The notes: a model not told the origin generated them from the sequence alone. Numbered from the stretch's first letter, positions 17,618-27,684 are shown. The stretch: DNA of 53,291 nucleotides from Rhabdonatronobacter sediminivivens (GCF_013415485.1 NZ_JACBXS010000026.1:1-53291); one strand, 5' to 3'. Translations and numbers: made by a program.

Positions 17618-18082
17618 TCATCCCTGCCCGGTCGAGCCGAAACCGCCCGCGCCGCGCGCCGTGTCCTCCAGCCGGTCAGATAGGGCGATCGTGGCCTGAA
17701 GCACCGGGGCCAGCACCGCCTGGGCAATCCGGTCGCCATGGGCAACCGCAAAGGGCGCGTCGCCCAGGTTCACCAGCACCACGCCCACGGGGCCGCGGTA
17801 ATCGGCATCCACCGTGCCCGGGGCGTTCAGCACCGTCACCCCACGATGCAGCGCCATGCCGGAGCGGGGCCGGATCTGCAGCTCGGTCCCTTCGGGCAGG
17901 GCCATGCGCAACCCCGTCGGCACCAGCGCCCGCGCACCGGGCGCCAGGGTGATGCCGGCTGCGCGTTCGGCCGGGGGCAGGTTGGCGCGCAGGTCCATCC
18001 CAGCCGCGCCCGGGCTGGCATAGGCGGGCAGGGCGATGGCCGGGTCAGCCCAATCCTCGCGCTGGAAGCGGATGGTTGTCAT
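17618..18082 (-). CDS. dut: dUTP diphosphatase
   Basis: 154 residues, normal for the trimeric dUTPase. It hydrolyses dUTP to dUMP, keeping uracil out of DNA and feeding dTMP synthesis. All five motifs are visible: GAAGMDLRA, PRSGMAL, NAPGTVDADYRG, GDRIAQAVL and the C-terminal GAGGFGSTG. Its ATG overlaps the coaBC stop in ATGA. Confidence 0.96.
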   Translation of the reverse strand: MTTIRFQREDWADPAIALPAYASPGAAGMDLRANLPPAERAAGITLAPGARALVPTGLRMALPEGTELQIRPRSGMALHRGVTVLNAPGTVDADYRGPVGVVLVNLGDAPFAVAHGDRIAQAVLAPVLQATIALSDRLEDTARGAGGFGSTGQG

Positions 18083-19269
18083 GCGAAGGCCTCGGCAATG
18101 CGCAGGGCCAGACGGCGGGCGACCTCGGTCTTGGGCAGGCGGGGCCAGGGGTCTGCGCCTTCTTCGGTGATCAGGGTCACGGCGTTTTCAGCCCCGCCCA
18201 TGATGCCGGTATGGGCCGAGACATCATTGGCCACGATCCAGTCGCAGCCCTTGCGCGCGCGCTTGGCCGTGGCATGGGCTTCGACGGTCTCGGTCTCGGC
18301 GGCGAAGCCCACGACCAGGGCGGGGCGCCGGGCGTGGGCGGAGAGCGTGGCAAGGATATCGGGGTTCTCGGCAAACTCCAGCACCGGCAGGCCGCTGGCG
18401 CCTTTCTTCATTTTCTGCGCCCCGGCATTGGCCACGCGCCAGTCAGCCACGGCGGCGGCACAGATGGCGGCATCGGCGGGCAGGGCGGCCAGGGCGGCGT
18501 CAAGCATCTGCTGCGCGGTCTCTACCCGGTGCACCTCCACCCCCGGCGGGGGGGGCACGCTGGCCGGGCCGGTCACAAAGCTGACCCGCGCGCCCAGATC
18601 GCGCAGGGCCGCAGCCAGCGCCGCCCCCTGCGCCCCCGAGGACCGGTTGGCGATATAGCGCACAGGGTCGATCGGTTCATGCGTCGGCCCCGAGGTCACC
18701 AGCACATGACGCCCCTTCAGCGGCCCATCCCCCAGCGTGGCGGTGATGGCGGCCAGGATTTCCGCCGGTTCGGCCATGCGCCCGGGGCCAAATTCGCCGC
18801 AGGCCATGTCACCTTCGTCAGGGCCGATGCGCAGCACCCCATCGCCCTGCAGCACGGCCAGGTTGCGCTGCGTGGCCGGGTGCTCCCACATGCGCACGTT
18901 CATGGCAGGCGCAATCAGCACGCGCTTGTCCGTGGCCATCAGCAGCGTGGTGGCCAGATCATCGGCATGGCCGCCCGCCATCCTTGCCATCAGATCAGCG
19001 GTGCACGGAGCCACCACCACCAGATCGGAGGCACGCGAAAGCTGGATATGGCCCATCTCGGCCTCGTCCTTCAGGTCGAACAGGTTCTGAAACACCTGCT
19101 CCCCGGCCAGTGCGGCCAGCGAAAGCGGCGTGACGAATTGCGCGCCCCCGGCTGTCAGCACCGGCGTGACCGAAGCCCCGGCCCCGCGCAGAAGCCGGAT
19201 CAGCTCCAGGCATTTATAGGCCGCGATCCCGCCGCCGATGATCAGAGTGATGCGCCGCCCCGCCAGCAT
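18079..19269 (-). CDS. coaBC: Bifunctional phosphopantothenoylcysteine decarboxylase/synthetase
   Basis: 396 residues. The N-terminal CoaC half is an FMN decarboxylase: GGGIAAYKCLELIRLLRGAG, APAMNVRMWEHPA (PxMNxxMW), and GDMACGEFGPGRM with the catalytic Cys loop. The C-terminal CoaB half, starting near LVTSGPTHEPIDPVRYIANR, ligates cysteine to phosphopantothenate and shows SSGAQGAALA and VGFAAETE. Together they perform two steps of coenzyme A synthesis. First gene of the coaBC-dut-moeB-like unit on this strand. Confidence 0.96.
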   Translation of the reverse strand: MLAGRRITLIIGGGIAAYKCLELIRLLRGAGASVTPVLTAGGAQFVTPLSLAALAGEQVFQNLFDLKDEAEMGHIQLSRASDLVVVAPCTADLMARMAGGHADDLATTLLMATDKRVLIAPAMNVRMWEHPATQRNLAVLQGDGVLRIGPDEGDMACGEFGPGRMAEPAEILAAITATLGDGPLKGRHVLVTSGPTHEPIDPVRYIANRSSGAQGAALAAALRDLGARVSFVTGPASVPPPPGVEVHRVETAQQMLDAALAALPADAAICAAAVADWRVANAGAQKMKKGASGLPVLEFAENPDILATLSAHARRPALVVGFAAETETVEAHATAKRARKGCDWIVANDVSAHTGIMGGAENAVTLITEEGADPWPRLPKTEVARRLALRIAEAFA

Positions 19270-19381
19270 GGCCTGCCCCGTCCTTCGCTTGCTCAGGGTT
19301 GATCTAAAGCGAAAGCGCGCGGAAAGAAACCGCCATCATCCGGTTTCATCTGCCTGCAGTTTCATCTGACTGGAAGGGAAC

Positions 19382-19456
19382 TGGTGAGCCCGGAAGGATT
19401 CGAACCTTCGACCAATTGATTAAAAGTCAACTGCTCTACCACTGAGCTACGGGCCC
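19382..19456 (-). tRNA. tRNA-Lys (anticodon TTT)
   Basis: 75 nt on the minus strand, from GGGCCCGTAGCTCAGTGG to CCGGGCTCACCA, with the CCA encoded. The anticodon loop CTTTTAA gives TTT, and the T-loop reads GGTTCGAATCC. Confidence 0.95.
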
Positions 19457-19569
19457 GCTCGAGGCCGCTAACTAGATAGAAGCCGTCCGGGGGTCAAGTG
19501 CGAAATCATTCGAAATTGGCACTGTTCAGCGCACTGGCGGGCAAGGCGTGAAAGGCCTATATCGCGCGC

Positions 19570-20400
19570 ATGGAATCGCGCCGTTCATCCGGTCTGCCCT
19601 TTTGCAAGATGCACGGGGCGGGCAATGACTTTGTCATCATCGACGCCCGCAGCGGGGCGGCGGCACTGACGCCTGCGCTGGTGCGCGCGGTGGGCGACCG
19701 GCACCGGGGCGTGGGCTTCGACCAGTTGGCGGAACTGCATGACCATGGTCAGGCGGATATCGAGATCCGCTTCTGGAATGCCGATGGCAGCCGCGCCGGT
19801 GCCTGCGGCAATGCGACACGCTGCGTCGCCCATCTGTTGATGACCGAACGGGGGGTGGACCGGCTGCATATCGTCACTGCGCGCGGGGACCTCTGGGCTG
19901 AGCGGCGCGAAGGTGTCATCTGGGTCAACATGGGCGCTCCGCTCCTTGATCCGGTGGATATTCCGCTGGCGCCGGGGGTTGACCCGCGCCACCTGCCGCT
20001 GCCGGGTGACCCTGTGGCGGTGGGCATGGGCAACCCGCATTGCGTGTTTTTCGTCACGGATGCCGAGGCCGAGGATGTGGCCCGCCGTGGTGCAGCGGTC
20101 GAGAATGATCCGCTGTTCCCGCAGGCCACGAATGTGGAATTTGCCAGCGTGATTGCCCCCGACCATCTGCGCCTGCGGGTATGGGAACGCGGCACGGGGA
20201 TCACGCTGGCCTGTGGCTCGGGCGCGTGTGCCACGGCGGTGGCGGCGCATCTGCGGGGGCTGACGGGGCGGCAGGTCACCATCCGCGCCGACGGGGGCGA
20301 TCTGGCGGTGGACTGGCGCGCGGATGGCGTCTGGTTGACCGGCCCGGTGGCGCATGTATTTGACGCGGTGCTTTCGCCCGAAGTGATGGCGCTGGCATGA
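19570..20400 (+). CDS. dapF: Diaminopimelate epimerase
   Basis: 276 residues. It converts LL- to meso-diaminopimelate for lysine and peptidoglycan. The protein has [13 protein letters not shown] near the start, the first catalytic Cys in GACGNATRC (Cys79), and the second in [24 protein letters not shown] and [13 protein letters not shown] are also typical. No strong ribosome site is visible before ATG 19570. An AUG at the codon for MHGAGNDF would give a shorter form, but homologues usually keep several residues before it. The stop overlaps mtaB in ATGA. Confidence 0.95.
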   Translation: MESRRSSGLPFCKMHGAGNDFVIIDARSGAAALTPALVRAVGDRHRGVGFDQLAELHDHGQADIEIRFWNADGSRAGACGNATRCVAHLLMTERGVDRLHIVTARGDLWAERREGVIWVNMGAPLLDPVDIPLAPGVDPRHLPLPGDPVAVGMGNPHCVFFVTDAEAEDVARRGAAVENDPLFPQATNVEFASVIAPDHLRLRVWERGTGITLACGSGACATAVAAHLRGLTGRQVTIRADGGDLAVDWRADGVWLTGPVAHVFDAVLSPEVMALA

Positions 20401-21650
20401 CCGCCCCGCGCTTCACCACGCTGGGCTGCCGGCTCAATGCCTATGAGACCGAGGCCATGAAGCGCCTGGCCGCCGAGGCCGGGGTGCAGGATGCGCTGGT
20501 GGTCAACACCTGCGCCGTCACCGCCGAGGCCGTGCGCAAGGCCCGCCAGGAAATCCGCCGCCTGCGCCGTGACAACCCCGACGCCCCCATCATCGTCACC
20601 GGCTGCGCCGCCCAGACCGAACCCCAGACCTTCGCCGCCATGCCCGAGGTCACCCGCGTCATCGGCAATGCTGATAAGATGGCGCCCGAGACATGGGCCG
20701 CCATGGTCCCCGACCTGATCGGCCAGACCGAGCGGGTGCAGGTGGATGACATCATGTCCGTGCGTGAAACCGCCAGTCACCTGATCGACGGGTTCGGCAC
20801 GCGAAGCCGCGCCTATGTGCAGGTGCAGAACGGTTGCGATCATCGCTGCACCTTCTGCATCATCCCCTATGGCCGGGGCAATTCACGGTCGGTTCCGGCG
20901 GGCGTGGTGGTGGAGCAGATCAAGCGCCTTGTGGGGCGCGGGTTCAACGAGGTGGTGCTGACCGGGGTGGATCTGACCTCGTGGGGCGCCGATCTGCCTG
21001 CGCAGCCGCGGCTGGGCGATCTGGTGCGGCGCATCCTGAAGCTGGTGCCGGACCTGCCGCGCCTGCGCATCAGCTCCATCGATTCGATCGAGGCCGACCC
21101 CGCGCTTATGGAGGCCATCGCCACCGAGCCGCGCCTGATGCCGCATCTGCATCTGTCCTTGCAGGCGGGCGATGACCTGACCCTGAAGCGCATGAAGCGC
21201 CGCCACTTGCGCGACGATGCCATCGCGTTCTGCGAAGAAGCCCGCCGCCTGCGCCCGGACATGGTCTTTGGCGCCGATATCATTGCCGGGTTTCCGACCG
21301 AGAGTGAAGCCATGTTCCAGAACTCGCTGCGGCTGGTTGAAGACTGCGGGTTGACCTGGCTGCATGTCTTTCCCTTCAGCCCGCGCAAGGGCACGCCCGC
21401 CGCCCGGATGCCGCAGGTGAACGGCGCTGCGGTGCGCGAACGTGCGGCCCGGCTGCGCGCGGCGGGTGCGGCGCGGGTGGCGGCGCATCTGCAGGGCCAG
21501 GTGGGTCAGCACCACCTTGTGCTGATGGAGAACCCGCGCATGGGCCGGACCGCGCAATTCACCGAAGTCAGGTTCGACACCGACCAGCCCGAGGGCGCGA
21601 TCATCCCCGCCACCATCCGTGGCCATGACGGGGCGCAGCTACTGGCCTGA
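20397..21650 (+). CDS. mtaB: tRNA t6A37 methylthiotransferase MtaB
   Basis: 417 residues. Radical SAM enzyme that turns t6A37 into ms2t6A in tRNA, acting after TsaD. It has the N-terminal UPF0004 half with cysteines in TLGCRLN, VNTCAVT and VTGCAAQ. The radical SAM CxxxCxxC is in [17 protein letters not shown], and a TRAM-like C-terminus follows. TGVDLTSWG and [11 protein letters not shown] are MtaB-type. It is coupled to dapF by a 4-base overlap and converges with the P450 gene, overlapping it by 12 bases tail to tail. Confidence 0.9.
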   Translation: MTAPRFTTLGCRLNAYETEAMKRLAAEAGVQDALVVNTCAVTAEAVRKARQEIRRLRRDNPDAPIIVTGCAAQTEPQTFAAMPEVTRVIGNADKMAPETWAAMVPDLIGQTERVQVDDIMSVRETASHLIDGFGTRSRAYVQVQNGCDHRCTFCIIPYGRGNSRSVPAGVVVEQIKRLVGRGFNEVVLTGVDLTSWGADLPAQPRLGDLVRRILKLVPDLPRLRISSIDSIEADPALMEAIATEPRLMPHLHLSLQAGDDLTLKRMKRRHLRDDAIAFCEEARRLRPDMVFGADIIAGFPTESEAMFQNSLRLVEDCGLTWLHVFPFSPRKGTPAARMPQVNGAAVRERAARLRAAGAARVAAHLQGQVGQHHLVLMENPRMGRTAQFTEVRFDTDQPEGAIIPATIRGHDGAQLLA

Positions 21651-23015
21651 GCCGCGCGGCGTGACCTCCAGCGTGATCCCGGTGCCGGACCGCACGGTCA
21701 GATGCGCCACCGGCACCGGCGCCGGGCCATGGGGGGCGAAGCGGAAGCGGCGCAGCAGGACGGCCAGGATCAGCACGCCCTCGGCCATGGCGAAGCCCGC
21801 GCCGGTGCAGACGCGTGGCCCGGCGGAAAACGGCAGATAGCCATCGCGGGCCTGGGCGCGGGTGGCCGGGTCGGCCCAGCGGGTGGGGCGGAAGTCATGC
21901 GGGTCCGGCCAGATGCGTTCGTTCCGGCCCATGTGCCAGGGGCTGACGATGACCTGCGCGCCGGGGGGGACGGGGCGGCCGCGAAACGCCTCCGGGCGGG
22001 AAGCCTCGCGCACCAGCATGGGCACGGGGGGGTAAAGGCGCAGCGTCTCGCGGAAGGCATCGCGGGTGCGGGGCAGCTTCGACAGGATGCTGAAACCGGG
22101 GGCGGCGGTGCCGCCTTGCAGCCAGGGGTCCAGGGCGGCGGCCTCGGCGGCCAGATCCTCCTGCACCTGCGGATGGGTGGCCAGCAGATAGAGCGCCCAG
22201 GCCAGGGCCGAGGCGCTCGTCTCATGCCCGGCCAGAAAGAAGATCGCCACCTGATCGACCATCTCGGCGGTATCGAACCGCGCGCCGGTTTCGGGGTCGG
22301 TGGTGGTCATGATCTTGGTGGCCAGATCATCGGGCGCGGTGCCTTCGGCAATCGCCTGCGCGCGGGCGGCGGTCATCTCGGTTATCAGCGCGCGGATGTG
22401 GCGGGCGGTGGCGCGGGCGCGGCGGGTGTGAAAGCGCGGCATCCAGCGGGGCAGGGGCAGCAGCGCGCCCAGGTTCATCAGGGGTTGCGCCGCCTGATGG
22501 GCGCGAAAGCCATGGTAGACCCGGGCGGCGGTGGCATCCTCGATCGGCACGGAAAACAGGGTGCGAAAGATCACATCGGCGGCGGCGTGGCTCATGGCGG
22601 CCTCGGCGTCCAGCGGGCCGGGGGAGAGGCGCGCGGCCGTGGACAGGGCGGCGTCCCACATGGCGGGGAAGGTCTGGCGCAGGCGCCCGCCCTCGAAGGC
22701 CGGGTCGATCATCCGGCGCTGGCGGGCCCAGGTGGCGCCATTGGTCAGGAACACGGAGTTGCCCAGCAGCAGGCGCAGCCCTTCGGCCACGCGGGCGGAT
22801 TTTGGGAAATCCTGCGGGCGCTCCTGCAGGACCAGCCGCACCAGATCAGGTTCGTTCACCATGAACGACCGCAGGAAGGGCAGGCGAAATTCGGCCATCC
22901 GCGCGCGGTAAAGCTTCGCCGGTTGCGTGGACAGGATGTCACGCCGGAACATGGCCAGATGGCGCCACAGCGGCACCCGGTCGGGGCGGTGATCCGGCAT
23001 TGGGGGGCGGGTCAT
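21639..23015 (-). CDS. Cytochrome P450
   Basis: 458 residues, soluble (no N-terminal anchor). The haem-binding loop FSAGPRVCTGAGFA has its thiolate Cys at about 403. The I-helix oxygen motif is AGHETSA (262-268), and the K-helix ExxR is RETLRLYPP (about 317-320). W..QRRMIDPAF in the C-helix is also standard. The layout looks like the bacterial P450s resembling fatty-acid hydroxylases, but substrate cannot be read from sequence. No ferredoxin or reductase gene is adjacent, so electron partners are elsewhere. Its start overlaps the upstream hydrolase-like gene by 4 bases (ATGA), so the two are translationally coupled. Confidence 0.9.
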   Translation of the reverse strand: MTRPPMPDHRPDRVPLWRHLAMFRRDILSTQPAKLYRARMAEFRLPFLRSFMVNEPDLVRLVLQERPQDFPKSARVAEGLRLLLGNSVFLTNGATWARQRRMIDPAFEGGRLRQTFPAMWDAALSTAARLSPGPLDAEAAMSHAAADVIFRTLFSVPIEDATAARVYHGFRAHQAAQPLMNLGALLPLPRWMPRFHTRRARATARHIRALITEMTAARAQAIAEGTAPDDLATKIMTTTDPETGARFDTAEMVDQVAIFFLAGHETSASALAWALYLLATHPQVQEDLAAEAAALDPWLQGGTAAPGFSILSKLPRTRDAFRETLRLYPPVPMLVREASRPEAFRGRPVPPGAQVIVSPWHMGRNERIWPDPHDFRPTRWADPATRAQARDGYLPFSAGPRVCTGAGFAMAEGVLILAVLLRRFRFAPHGPAPVPVAHLTVRSGTGITLEVTPRGSGQ

Positions 23016-24244
23016 ACGGCCTGCCGGGGTTCGGGGTCACGGGTGGTGAAGCGGTTGAAGCTGTCCTGCGTTGCACTGGCCGAGGGCTTGCGCCCGGCAA
23101 ACCGCGCCGCCAGCGTCTGCGGCCCGGCGGTGATGCGGAAATAGTCGTAATCCTTGGGCCGGTCAAAGGCGCAAAGGTATTGGAAATGCAGCCGGAAATA
23201 GCGGCGGCGGTATTTTGCGAAGGTCTGGGGGGACAGCGTCTGGCGAAATGCGGCCGAGATCACCAGCGGCCAGAGCTTGCCGCTTTCGGGCGCCGCGCCG
23301 CTGCAACTGACCGGATCGCACAGGGCATAGGTGCAGCCATCGCCCGGCGCGGTCACATCCAGCCAGAAGATCTCGGGGCGTTGGGACAGGTAATGGAGGT
23401 CGGCGCGCAGGCGCGTGGCCTCGGGCAGGTAGGATTGCATGGGCACCGCATGGCCCAGCGACAGGAAGGACAGCGCCGCGCGTCCCGCAGCACCCTGGCG
23501 GATCACATCGGCCAGCACCGACACCCCCAGATGCACGCCCGAGGAATGGCCGACCACCAGCACCTCGTCCACCTCCGGGTCGGCCAGGGCGGCGGCGATA
23601 TGGCGGGTGAACTCGGCCAGCCGCGCCTCCAGCGCGGGCGGGTTGCGGCCCCGGTGGCGGGCGGTGAAGCTGAAATCCAGCAGCAGGTAATAGACGAAGA
23701 ACCGCCCGTCCAGCCGGCGAAAGGCGCTCAGGATCGGCGGCACCACGCCCAGGCCCAGCAGATAGGCCGCCCAGCCCGGCAGCACGAAGGTCAGCCCCCA
23801 GCCAAGCCCCGCCGCCACCGCCAGCGCCAGCGCCAGTTGCCCCAGCAACATCACCACCGGATACATGGCCGCGATCCCCGGTGCCGCGCGCAGCCGGAAC
23901 AGCCGAAAGATCGCCCCGGTGGAGATATAGGTCCAGGCCGTGCGCGCCAGCAGCAGGTAGGTCGCCGCCACCCCGGCCTGCATCGAATCGCGCACGATAT
24001 CGGACCATTCCAGCACGCGGATCTGGGTGTGGGTGGTCTGGCCGTCGATCTCGGCCTCTACCCGCCAGCCATAGGGGCCATCGTCCTTGAGCGGTTTCTG
24101 CCGCAGGCTGTAGCCGGAAATCGCGGCCTGGGCGGCGCCCTCGCTGCGGTACAGCTCGCGGTAGCGGCGGGGGGGGAACGGGTCATAGCCGGGGATGTAG
24201 AACATCCGCCGTTGCCTGACCGTTTCTGCGCGCGCCTCTGTCAT
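23012..24244 (-). CDS. Membrane-associated alpha/beta-hydrolase-like protein
   Basis: 410 residues. A strong nucleophile-elbow motif GHSSGVHLG (232-240, Ser235) after the strand VDEVLVV marks an alpha/beta-hydrolase fold. The N-terminal half instead has two probable membrane helices (about 127-150 and 152-172) and the starting sequence RRMFYIPGYDPFPPRRYREL, whose YIPGYD may form the oxyanion turn. The fold is thus interrupted by a membrane insertion. I cannot name a substrate. It is coupled to the P450 gene, which suggests oxidation and hydrolysis of one lipophilic compound; that is inference. Confidence 0.6.
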   Translation of the reverse strand: MTEARAETVRQRRMFYIPGYDPFPPRRYRELYRSEGAAQAAISGYSLRQKPLKDDGPYGWRVEAEIDGQTTHTQIRVLEWSDIVRDSMQAGVAATYLLLARTAWTYISTGAIFRLFRLRAAPGIAAMYPVVMLLGQLALALAVAAGLGWGLTFVLPGWAAYLLGLGVVPPILSAFRRLDGRFFVYYLLLDFSFTARHRGRNPPALEARLAEFTRHIAAALADPEVDEVLVVGHSSGVHLGVSVLADVIRQGAAGRAALSFLSLGHAVPMQSYLPEATRLRADLHYLSQRPEIFWLDVTAPGDGCTYALCDPVSCSGAAPESGKLWPLVISAAFRQTLSPQTFAKYRRRYFRLHFQYLCAFDRPKDYDYFRITAGPQTLAARFAGRKPSASATQDSFNRFTTRDPEPRQAV

Positions 24245-24295
24245 GGGGTGCCTCTTGCCCGTTGGCGGACATCGTAGCGCGGAATCCGGGCGGAA

Positions 24296-25273
24296 TTAAG
24301 CCCGGACAGGGGTGCTGAGGTATTGCGCGCAGCCGGTCAGGGCGGCGTAGTCATCTGTGACCACATCCACCGCGAAATCCGCCACAAATTCGGAAAACCG
24401 GCCCATCTGGCAGAAGGCGGCATCGAAGCCGAAGGCCTCGGCATAGGGGGCCATGGCCCGGGCCACCCCGCCGATGAAGGCGATCCCGCCAAAGGGCAGA
24501 TGCACCAGCGCCAGCGCGGCGGCATAGCGGGCCATCAGGCGGATGTAATGGCGCCCTGTGGCCTGCGCCAGCGGGGCGCCTTCGGCGATCTGTTCCATGA
24601 TCTGCGCGGCTGGCAGGCGGTCTTCGACCCCTGCGCGCCGGGCGTGGAAGCGATAGAGCCGCTCCAGCCCGCTGCCCGCCAGCACATCCTCGGCCGAGGC
24701 GAAGCCCTGTTCGCCCCGCAGCCAGTGGGCAAGGGCGGCATCCTCGTCATCGGCGATGGGCAGGTGGATATGCCCGGCCTCGGCCGCCGGGACCAGCCAG
24801 CCGCCGCCGGGCAGGGGCTGCACGGGGGCGGCATTGACCCCGGTGCCAAAGCCGATCACCAGCCGCGCGCCGCCGCAGTCCGGCTGGCCGCGCCGCAGGG
24901 GGATCAGGTTGTCGCGCGCGATCTGGTCCAGCGCCTGCCCCTGCGCCTGCAGGTCATTGAGCAGCGCCACCCGGCCCGTCGGCGCCCCGGTGGCGCGGGC
25001 CAGATCATCCAGCGTCAGCGCCCAGCCCAGATTGGTCATCCGCGCCGCGCCGTTGCGCACCGGCCCGGCCAGCGCCACGCAAGCGCCGCCGATGCCGCCC
25101 GGCGGTGCGGCCACGTCCAGATAGCGGCGCAGCGCATCCTCCAGCCGCGGGAATTCGGCATTGCGGAGGCGGCGGATGCTGGTACGGTCCACCGACCCGC
25201 CATGGGCCAGCGCCACGCGGGTATTGGTGCCACCGACATCGGCGACCAGGACAGGCGGCAGGGGGGCGGTCAT
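24296..25273 (-). CDS. glk: Glucokinase
   Basis: 325 residues. ATP-dependent phosphorylation of glucose to glucose-6-phosphate. The phosphate-binding loop is ADVGGTNTRVAL (11-22), with GPVRNGAARMTNLGW, LLNDLQAQG, VIGFGTGVNAAP and AEAGHIHLP following in the order of the bacterial glucokinase family (not ROK, as the CxCGxxGC zinc motif is missing). It lies 18 bases after the GH1 gene and would receive glucose from the glycosidases around it. Last gene in the run headed by the LacI-type regulator. Confidence 0.9.
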   Translation of the reverse strand: MTAPLPPVLVADVGGTNTRVALAHGGSVDRTSIRRLRNAEFPRLEDALRRYLDVAAPPGGIGGACVALAGPVRNGAARMTNLGWALTLDDLARATGAPTGRVALLNDLQAQGQALDQIARDNLIPLRRGQPDCGGARLVIGFGTGVNAAPVQPLPGGGWLVPAAEAGHIHLPIADDEDAALAHWLRGEQGFASAEDVLAGSGLERLYRFHARRAGVEDRLPAAQIMEQIAEGAPLAQATGRHYIRLMARYAAALALVHLPFGGIAFIGGVARAMAPYAEAFGFDAAFCQMGRFSEFVADFAVDVVTDDYAALTGCAQYLSTPVRA

Positions 25274-25291
25274 GGCACTATCCCTGTGGGG

Positions 25292-26620
25292 TCAGTCGCG
25301 CGCAAGGGCGCGGGTCAGCGCGTCATAGGATGCCTTTGGCCGCCGCTGCAAGCTGTCGAAATCCACATGCACCAGCCCGAAGCGCTTTTCGTAGCCGAAG
25401 GACCATTCGTAATTGTCCAGGAGCGACCAGACGTAATAACCCCCGACCGGCACCCCGTCGGCGATGGCGCGGCGGACCTGTTCCAGATGCGCGCCGATAT
25501 AGGCGATGCGCGGCAGGTCCGGTTGGCCCGGCACATCGGGGTTGGCCATGCCGTTTTCGGTGACATGGATGGGAATGCCCCGGGTGTAATGGTCATGGGC
25601 GAAGCGCAGGAAGTGATAAAGGCCCTCGGGGTAGATCTCCCACCCCATCTGGGTCTTTGGCAGGGGGCCATCAATATCGGTCAGGGCAGGCCAGGGGCCG
25701 GGGGCGGGGGCGATCCGCTTGCGGGTGTAGTAGTTGATGCCCAGCCAGTCCACGGGGGCCTTGATGGTTTCCATGTCATCTTGCCAGCGTTCGGGCATGT
25801 GCGGCTCCAGCCCTTCCAGAACATCGGCAGGCCAGACGCCGTGGAACATGCCGCCCAGGAACCAGCGATTGTAGATCCCGTCATAGCGGCGGGCGCTCGC
25901 GCGGGCTTCGGGCGTGTCTTCGGCGGGTTCAGCATATTCGAAATTGCACACCGCGCCCAGGTTGGTCATGCCCAGCGCGCGCATGGCGGCAATGGCGCGG
26001 CCATGGGCCAGACCCACATGGTGCATGGCACGCGCGGCGGCGCGGATGTCACGCATCCCCGGGGCGTGGTGGCCCATGAAATGGCTCATCCAGGCCACGC
26101 ACCAGGGTTCGTTGATGGGCGCGGCGGACCAGAGGCGGTCGCCGATGCGGCTGCACAGAACCTGCGTGTAGTCAGCGAACCAGTCCGCGATATCGCGGTT
26201 GCGCCAGCCGCCCAGATCGGCCAGCGCCGAGGGCAGCTCCCAGTGATAGAGCGTCAGCGCAGGTTTCAGCCCGCGCGCCAGCAGCCCGTCCACCAGCCGG
26301 TCGTAGAAATCCAGGCCTTCGGCGTTCACCGTCCCGCGCCCTTCGGGCAGCACCCGCGCCCAACTGGCCGAAAAGCGGTAGACATCCAGATTGGCCCCGG
26401 CGACCAGATCCAGATCGCCCTCCATCCGGTTGAGGTGATCGCAGGCCCGCGCACCATCTTCGGCGCGGACCACATTGCCCGGGGTGGCGGCGAATGTGTC
26501 CCAGTGGGTAGAGCCCGCGCCGCCCTGGGCGTGGCCCTCGATCTGATAGGCCGAGGTGGCGGCGCCGAACAGAAACCCGGGCGGGAAATCGGCGCGGGTG
26601 AAGGGCAGATCGGTGGTCAT
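25292..26620 (-). CDS. GH1 beta-glucosidase
   Basis: 442 residues, standard GH1 length. The acid/base Glu is in INEPWC (Glu171) and the nucleophile Glu in VTENGM (Glu355). Substrate-site sequences DFPPGFLFGAATSAYQIEG, YRFSASWARV and WSLLDNYEWSFGYEKRFGLVHVD are intact. There is no signal peptide, so it works in the cytoplasm. The ATG overlaps the stop of the LacI-type gene by 4 bases. A beta-glucosidase inside an alpha-glucoside locus broadens the range of sugars handled; specificity among beta-glucosides, galactosides or fucosides cannot be told. Confidence 0.93.
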   Translation of the reverse strand: MTTDLPFTRADFPPGFLFGAATSAYQIEGHAQGGAGSTHWDTFAATPGNVVRAEDGARACDHLNRMEGDLDLVAGANLDVYRFSASWARVLPEGRGTVNAEGLDFYDRLVDGLLARGLKPALTLYHWELPSALADLGGWRNRDIADWFADYTQVLCSRIGDRLWSAAPINEPWCVAWMSHFMGHHAPGMRDIRAAARAMHHVGLAHGRAIAAMRALGMTNLGAVCNFEYAEPAEDTPEARASARRYDGIYNRWFLGGMFHGVWPADVLEGLEPHMPERWQDDMETIKAPVDWLGINYYTRKRIAPAPGPWPALTDIDGPLPKTQMGWEIYPEGLYHFLRFAHDHYTRGIPIHVTENGMANPDVPGQPDLPRIAYIGAHLEQVRRAIADGVPVGGYYVWSLLDNYEWSFGYEKRFGLVHVDFDSLQRRPKASYDALTRALARD

Positions 26621-27684
26621 GCGGATTTCCTTGTGCTCGCGGGGCAGGGGCCGGTGGAGCGCCCGACGATCAGGTCAACCTCCAGCAGCCGGGTGACAGG
26701 GCCGCTGGCGGGATCGGCCACCAGATCCAGCAGCATGTCGGCGGCCAGCCGCCCAGCCTCGCGCACCGAAGACCGGGTGGCGGTAAACAGCGGCACCGCA
26801 TCCCCGTTTTTCAGATAGGACAGGTCATCATCATGGGTGATCACCGACACATCGCGCCCCAGATGCATCCCGGCATCCCACAGCGCATGGCGCACGCCGA
26901 TGGCCAGCAGAATCGAGGACACCAGGAACGCGCTGGGCGGATTGTCCATCTCCAGCATCCGGCAGGCGGCGCGGTAGCCGTTGGTTTCGGTCATCTCGGC
27001 GGCGACCATCAGCGCGGGGTCCGCGCGCACGGCGCGCGCCTGCAGGGCATCCAGATACCCTTCGCGCCGACGGATGGCGAAATCCATGTCTTCCAGCCCG
27101 TTGATCAGGGCGATCCGGCGGTGGCCCATATCCAGCAGCGCATCGGTGGCCCGCGTGAAACCGCGCCGGTTGTTGATGTCCAGCCAGGAATAGGGCGCGG
27201 TGATCCCGCTGGACCGGCCATGGACCAGAAAGGGAATGTCCAGCTCCCGTAGCAGCGGAATGCGCGGGTCATGCTGGCGCGGGCCGTGAACGATCATCCC
27301 GTCCACCGTGCCGCGGCCCACCAGATCGCGATAGGCCTGCGCTTCGTCATCATCGGCGACCACGGTCAGCACCATGTCATAACCCGCGCGGGCATAGCTT
27401 TCCCCGGCACCGGCGATGAAATCGGCAAAGACGGGGTTCACGATCTGATGTTTGGCGCTGACCGGGATGACATGGCCAATGGCCTGGGCGCGGCCTGTGG
27501 CCAGGCTCTTGGCGCGGGTGTTGGGGCGGTAGTTCAACCTGCGCGCGGCTTCCATGACCCGCCAGCGGGTGTCCTCGGCCACCTCGGGGTAGCCGTTCAG
27601 CGCCCGGCTGACGGTGGTCGGCGACAGCCCCAGATCTTGCGCCAGTTCCCTGAGAGTTATGCCCATTTCGCGCCCAAACCGCAT
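26617..27684 (-). CDS. LacI-family transcriptional regulator (probable agl repressor)
   Basis: 355 residues. The helix-turn-helix is ITLRELAQDLGLSPTTVSRALNG (about 8-30), then the hinge RPNTRAKSLATGR and a periplasmic-binding-like effector domain. It is divergent from aglE and the first gene of regulator-GH1-glucokinase. By analogy with AglR it would repress the agl operon until an alpha-glucoside binds; this rests on position. ATG 27684 and ATG 27666 are both possible, as the family usually starts just before the HTH; the first has AAGG 10-13 bases upstream. Confidence 0.85.
   Translation of the reverse strand: MRFGREMGITLRELAQDLGLSPTTVSRALNGYPEVAEDTRWRVMEAARRLNYRPNTRAKSLATGRAQAIGHVIPVSAKHQIVNPVFADFIAGAGESYARAGYDMVLTVVADDDEAQAYRDLVGRGTVDGMIVHGPRQHDPRIPLLRELDIPFLVHGRSSGITAPYSWLDINNRRGFTRATDALLDMGHRRIALINGLEDMDFAIRRREGYLDALQARAVRADPALMVAAEMTETNGYRAACRMLEMDNPPSAFLVSSILLAIGVRHALWDAGMHLGRDVSVITHDDDLSYLKNGDAVPLFTATRSSVREAGRLAADMLLDLVADPASGPVTRLLEVDLIVGRSTGPCPASTRKSA

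Noticed and set aside
24323..26818. An 831-codon open frame on the plus strand opposite glk and the GH1 gene
   Set aside because: Shadow of two clear enzymes on the minus strand; no domain and no start signal.
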